Below, in pieces: positions 61,698-64,000 of a DNA stretch of 64,000 nt. The notes beneath the pieces are model-generated. The model saw only the letters and a list, made by a program, of their open reading frames with translations, did no database searches and was not told the origin of the DNA. The stretch's first letter is position 1. The number at the start of each line of letters is the position of its first letter. The stretch is taken from positions 344,481 through 408,480 of the forward strand of contig NZ_AYOU01000121.1 of assembly GCF_000500065.1 (NCBI RefSeq), read 5' to 3'. Source of the stretch: Borrelia hispanica CRI. Lineage in GTDB: Bacteria > Spirochaetota > Spirochaetia > Borreliales > Borreliaceae. Made by a program: the position numbers and the translations under genes.

Positions 61698-61734
61698 ACA
61701 CTTCTCTCTGTAAATCGTGAGGGAGGTGTTATTC
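61698..61734 (+). terminator. Class D hairpin terminator
   Basis: ACACTTCTCTC pairs with GAGGGAGGTGT through G-U pairs around TGTAAATCGT. It follows the group II pseudogene. Confidence 0.6.
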
Positions 61735-61768
61735 TTGTTAATTATATGTTACTTGATTGATGCATATG

Positions 61769-61807
61769 TTCTAATCAAAAATATTCGGTTTATTGTATAA
61801 AATTGTA
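61769..61807 (+). repeat. Shared vlp downstream element
   Basis: A consensus starting TTCTAATGAAAAATATTCAG, then TTTATTGTATAAAATTGTA, recurs 50-190 bases after cassette terminators. Copies lie at 48499-48522, 51628-51657, 58292-58316 (short), 60169-60210, here, and 62445-62483. It follows cassettes of different groups (vsp, II, III), unlike the hairpins. It may serve as common downstream homology for gene conversion. Confidence 0.65.
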
Positions 61808-61904
61808 TAGGATAGATTTGTATAGTTGTAAAATTTTGTATAAAAATATAATGAATCATAAGAAGTAAGTCTTAACTTATATGAGATATCTTAGTTGTTT
61901 TATG

Positions 61905-62412
61905 AGATTTAATCAGAAGCTGGGAACGATAAGAAGGCAAGTGATGGTTCTAATGCAAGAGGTGCTGCTGATGGTGAGGCAGGTAAGTTGTTTGCTAGTG
62001 ACAATGCTGGAGCTGCTGAAAATGCAAAGAAGTCAGCAGCTGATGCAGCAAAAGCCGTTGGAGCAGTAACTGGTGCTGACATATTACGATCTATGATTAA
62101 AGATGGTAATGAGGCTTCTGCTAAGGCTGCAAATGCAAAAGATGGGACAATAGCAGGGGTAATAGCGTTAAGAGCGATGGCAAAGGGAGGAAAATTTGCT
62201 TGGCCCTAGTGCAACTGCTGCTGAATATAATTCTGGAGTAAAAAATGCGGTTGTAAGCGCAGTAACAAAGGCGTTAGATACATTAACAGTAGGAATAAGA
62301 AGAGAGTATATTGATGAAGGGCTTAAGAGTGTAAAAGGAGGCAATGAAAATTAATACTAATGCTATTTCTGTAGCGTCTGAAAGGATTGGTGCTGGTGGT
62401 CAAAATAAATAG
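61905..62412 (+). pseudogene. Group III vlp 3' fragment
   Basis: The 5' half is absent. From about 61917 the sequence reads [20 protein letters not shown], then [39 protein letters not shown]. It breaks at 62205 (TTGGCCCTAG) and continues as [20 protein letters not shown] and [20 protein letters not shown], with a further break near 62338 before NTNAISVASERIGAGGQNK and a stop at 62410. The class A hairpin expected after it is missing, replaced by a short junction to the downstream element. Confidence 0.78.
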
Positions 62413-62551
62413 TGAAAATTATATTATATAAGGCAAATAAAATATTCTAGTGAAAAATATTCAGTTTATTATATAAAATTGTACAAGCAGATAAATTATA
62501 AAAAACAAGTTTTAATCTTTTGAAAAAATTAAATGATAATTATTTGTACTA

Positions 62552-62697
62552 CTGGAAGTAGGAAAAAGTGCAGAGAATGTTTTTTACTTATTTATTGAGT
62601 TAATGTCAGGTGTTTTGGGATTTAGTGTGAATACACTACAAAGAAAGAAGACGTAGGAAATCATTTTAAGAATTTAGGTAAGAAGCTTGGTAGTATT
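62552..62697 (+). pseudogene. Group I vlp internal fragment
   Basis: LEVGKSAENVFYLFIELMSG and VLGFSVN match the early part of the group I cassettes. A frameshift follows, then TTKKEDVGNHFKNLGKKLGS. There is no signal region or C-terminal half. It is the last vlp trace in the window. Confidence 0.7.
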
Positions 62698-62883
62698 TGT
62701 TATGTAAATAATATTTTAATGAATCATATTTTTTTGTTTCTAATTCTTAAGTATTTTAGTGTTAGTAGATTAATATCAACTAGTATAATTTATTTTAGTA
62801 CTCTAAGATTAATATTAATTGTTAATAAGTAAATAATTTTAGAGTAGGGATGTAAAAAAATAGTAATTTTAATTAAAAAAAAT

Positions 62884-62952
62884 TTGTATTTTAGATAAAG
62901 TGATATATATTATTAATTAATAATCATTACTATTTAGTAATAGTGATTATTA
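62884..62952 (+). promoter_or_regulatory. Possible promoter and leader inverted repeat of the PFam54-like gene
   Basis: TTGTAT (62884-62889) and TATTAT (62908-62913) are spaced 18 bases apart and resemble a sigma-70 promoter. Just after, TAATAATCA (62918-62926) and TGATTATTA (62944-62952) form an inverted repeat, with an inner TTACTA..TAGTAA pair. The repeat would lie in the early transcript or act as an operator. Promoter assignment in such AT-rich DNA is tentative. Confidence 0.45.
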
Positions 62953-62974
62953 ATTCTAAAGAAGGAGAATATTT

Positions 62975-63829
62975 GTGAGAAAAAATTTGTTTATATTATT
63001 AGTTTTGGGGTTAGCGTCTTGTAATCTAGATTCTAAATTATTGGATAATAAAGAAAGACCTGATAATTTTTTAAAAGATGTTGTAAATAATGTTCAGGAT
63101 TTTGTGAATAACGTTCAAGGTGATGAACCAATAAAAGAAGATGTTGTTAATAAAGTTTCTGTTGAAAAAGTAGTAAGAGGAGATTCTGTAATAAAAGATG
63201 AGAAAGGGGAATTAATATCTGCCCTTATAAATGATATTAATAGTGTTATGAGATTATTAAATCAAGATAAGGCTGAAGTTGAGGATGCAAATCAATATGG
63301 TATGAAGGATAAAGTGTTTAAATTAGTGTTAAATGCTGTTAATAATAAGACATTAGATCATGGTGATAATAAGGAAGTAAGACGATTATTTTATTCCTCT
63401 TTGTTATACAATAAAGAAAGAATAAAAGATTTTGCAGAAATTCTTAAAAAAGTAGAATCGGATAATGCAAATAAGGGTACATGGATTTACGATATAATGA
63501 ATGCTGTAGTAGTAGCTCTTCAGTTTGATTTTGAGAGAATAATTAATAAATTAGAAAAGAATAGAGATAAACTTGATAAATTGAGTCTTGTTGATTTAAG
63601 AGAAATTAAATCAAAGCTTGAGGAAATTCAATTACAAAAATTAAATTGGAGGAAAGCTGTAGATAGTCTTATTATATCTTATAAAGCTAAAACAGATGGA
63701 ATTGATTCTGATAGTAAGAAATTGATAGAGCATATTGATAAAAGATATAAAGATCTTATTAAAGTTAAAATTCCTGGAATGAAGGCAGTATCTAATAGGA
63801 TTATAGCTATTCTAGATACAATTAAGTAA
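62975..63829 (+). CDS. PFam54-like surface lipoprotein
   Basis: 284 residues from a GTG start with AAGGAG at 62962-62967 (7-base gap). The signal MRKNLFILLVLGLASC ends in a lipobox (LASC), followed by a flexible Asn/Asp-rich tether. The helical body has LFYSSLLYNKERIKDFAEIL, RDKLDKLSLVDLREIKSKLE and LNWRKAVDSLIISYK, then KRYKDLIKVKIPGMKAV. These resemble the PFam54 (CRASP/P35-like) lipoprotein family. Several members in Borrelia bind complement factors or block complement; function here is not shown by sequence. The frame is intact and has its own promoter-like region, unlike the vlp cassettes. Confidence 0.75.
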   Translation: MRKNLFILLVLGLASCNLDSKLLDNKERPDNFLKDVVNNVQDFVNNVQGDEPIKEDVVNKVSVEKVVRGDSVIKDEKGELISALINDINSVMRLLNQDKAEVEDANQYGMKDKVFKLVLNAVNNKTLDHGDNKEVRRLFYSSLLYNKERIKDFAEILKKVESDNANKGTWIYDIMNAVVVALQFDFERIINKLEKNRDKLDKLSLVDLREIKSKLEEIQLQKLNWRKAVDSLIISYKAKTDGIDSDSKKLIEHIDKRYKDLIKVKIPGMKAVSNRIIAILDTIK

Positions 63830-63852
63830 TTTATATAATCTTAAAATACAAA

Positions 63853-63890
63853 GGAAGGTAGATTAATAATATTCTATCTTCCTATATTTT
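63853..63890 (+). terminator. Intrinsic terminator
   Basis: GGAAGGTAGA pairs with TCTATCTTCC (one G-U) around a 10-base loop, followed by TATATTTTTG. It ends the PFam54-like gene. Confidence 0.75.
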
Positions 63891-64000
63891 TGTTTTAGAA
63901 ATGTATTTAGGTGAAGTTTGGTAGAAAAAATTTCTTTTTATATGTATTCTAAAAAAAGAGTCTTTGTTTTATTTAAATTTTACTTTTATAACCCCATAAA

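Noticed and set aside
47400..62700. CRISPR-like or tandem repeat array.
   Set aside because: Repeats are kilobase-spaced leaders, gene bodies and terminators of vlp cassettes, not short regular repeats with spacers.
63830..64000. Hairpin telomere at the right edge.
   Set aside because: The last bases show a normal terminator and AT-rich DNA. No box-like telomere motif or terminal inverted repeat can be seen, so the window probably stops before the end.

Overview
The window is the end of a linear Borrelia chromosome, from a relapsing-fever type spirochaete. The sequence is very AT-rich. The single-copy genes follow the order murC, yicC, rpoZ, miaA, hrpA/topA, sbcDC, ileS, clpC, uvrBA, lptD, arcAB that I know from the right end of Borrelia chromosomes. 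Beyond them lies a block of variable major protein genes (vlp and vsp), which mark the relapsing-fever group. No tRNA, rRNA, CRISPR, transposase or phage gene was seen.

Positions 1-9240 hold a forward run with small overlaps: the 3' part of panF, a pseudouridine synthase, a P-loop protein, murC, yicC, a cytidylate-kinase-like gene, rpoZ, miaA, and a 31-codon bS22-like ribosomal protein gene ending at a strong two-way terminator. A small group of envelope or periplasmic genes follows: an SH3-like lipoprotein, a small beta-rich secreted protein, a phosphodiester glycosidase and a helical-repeat protein. Positions 9330-40323 hold a PTS IIBC permease; topA-hrpA; sbcD-sbcC-ROK kinase-cutC; an overlapping minus-strand series (sugar-phosphate mutase, clpC, ileS, lipoprotein); uvrB-uvrA-lptD; and an RNase HI with a YiiX-like lipoprotein hydrolase. 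clpC appears to begin at a non-AUG codon.

Positions 40509-46814 hold the arginine deiminase operon arcA-arcB-arcD-like-arcC, which turns arginine into ornithine, ammonia, CO2 and ATP. An AzgA-type purine permease gene follows. Both suit an organism that scavenges amino acids and purines.

Positions 46900-62700 are an archive of about fourteen vsp/vlp cassettes, mostly broken: two vsp pseudogenes and four vlp sequence groups. I number the groups I-IV by sequence and do not assign Greek subfamily names. Only two group II genes (50404-51519 and 54371-55549) look complete from ribosome binding site to stop. The others carry single-base frameshifts, nonsense codons, lost starts, internal deletions or only one end of the gene. 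Each vlp group has its own type of 3' hairpin terminator, and many cassettes share a 5' leader ending in AAGGAGGCGAA. The block looks like a donor store for gene conversion. The window closes with an intact PFam54-like surface lipoprotein gene that has its own promoter-like region and hairpin leader. No telomere is visible.
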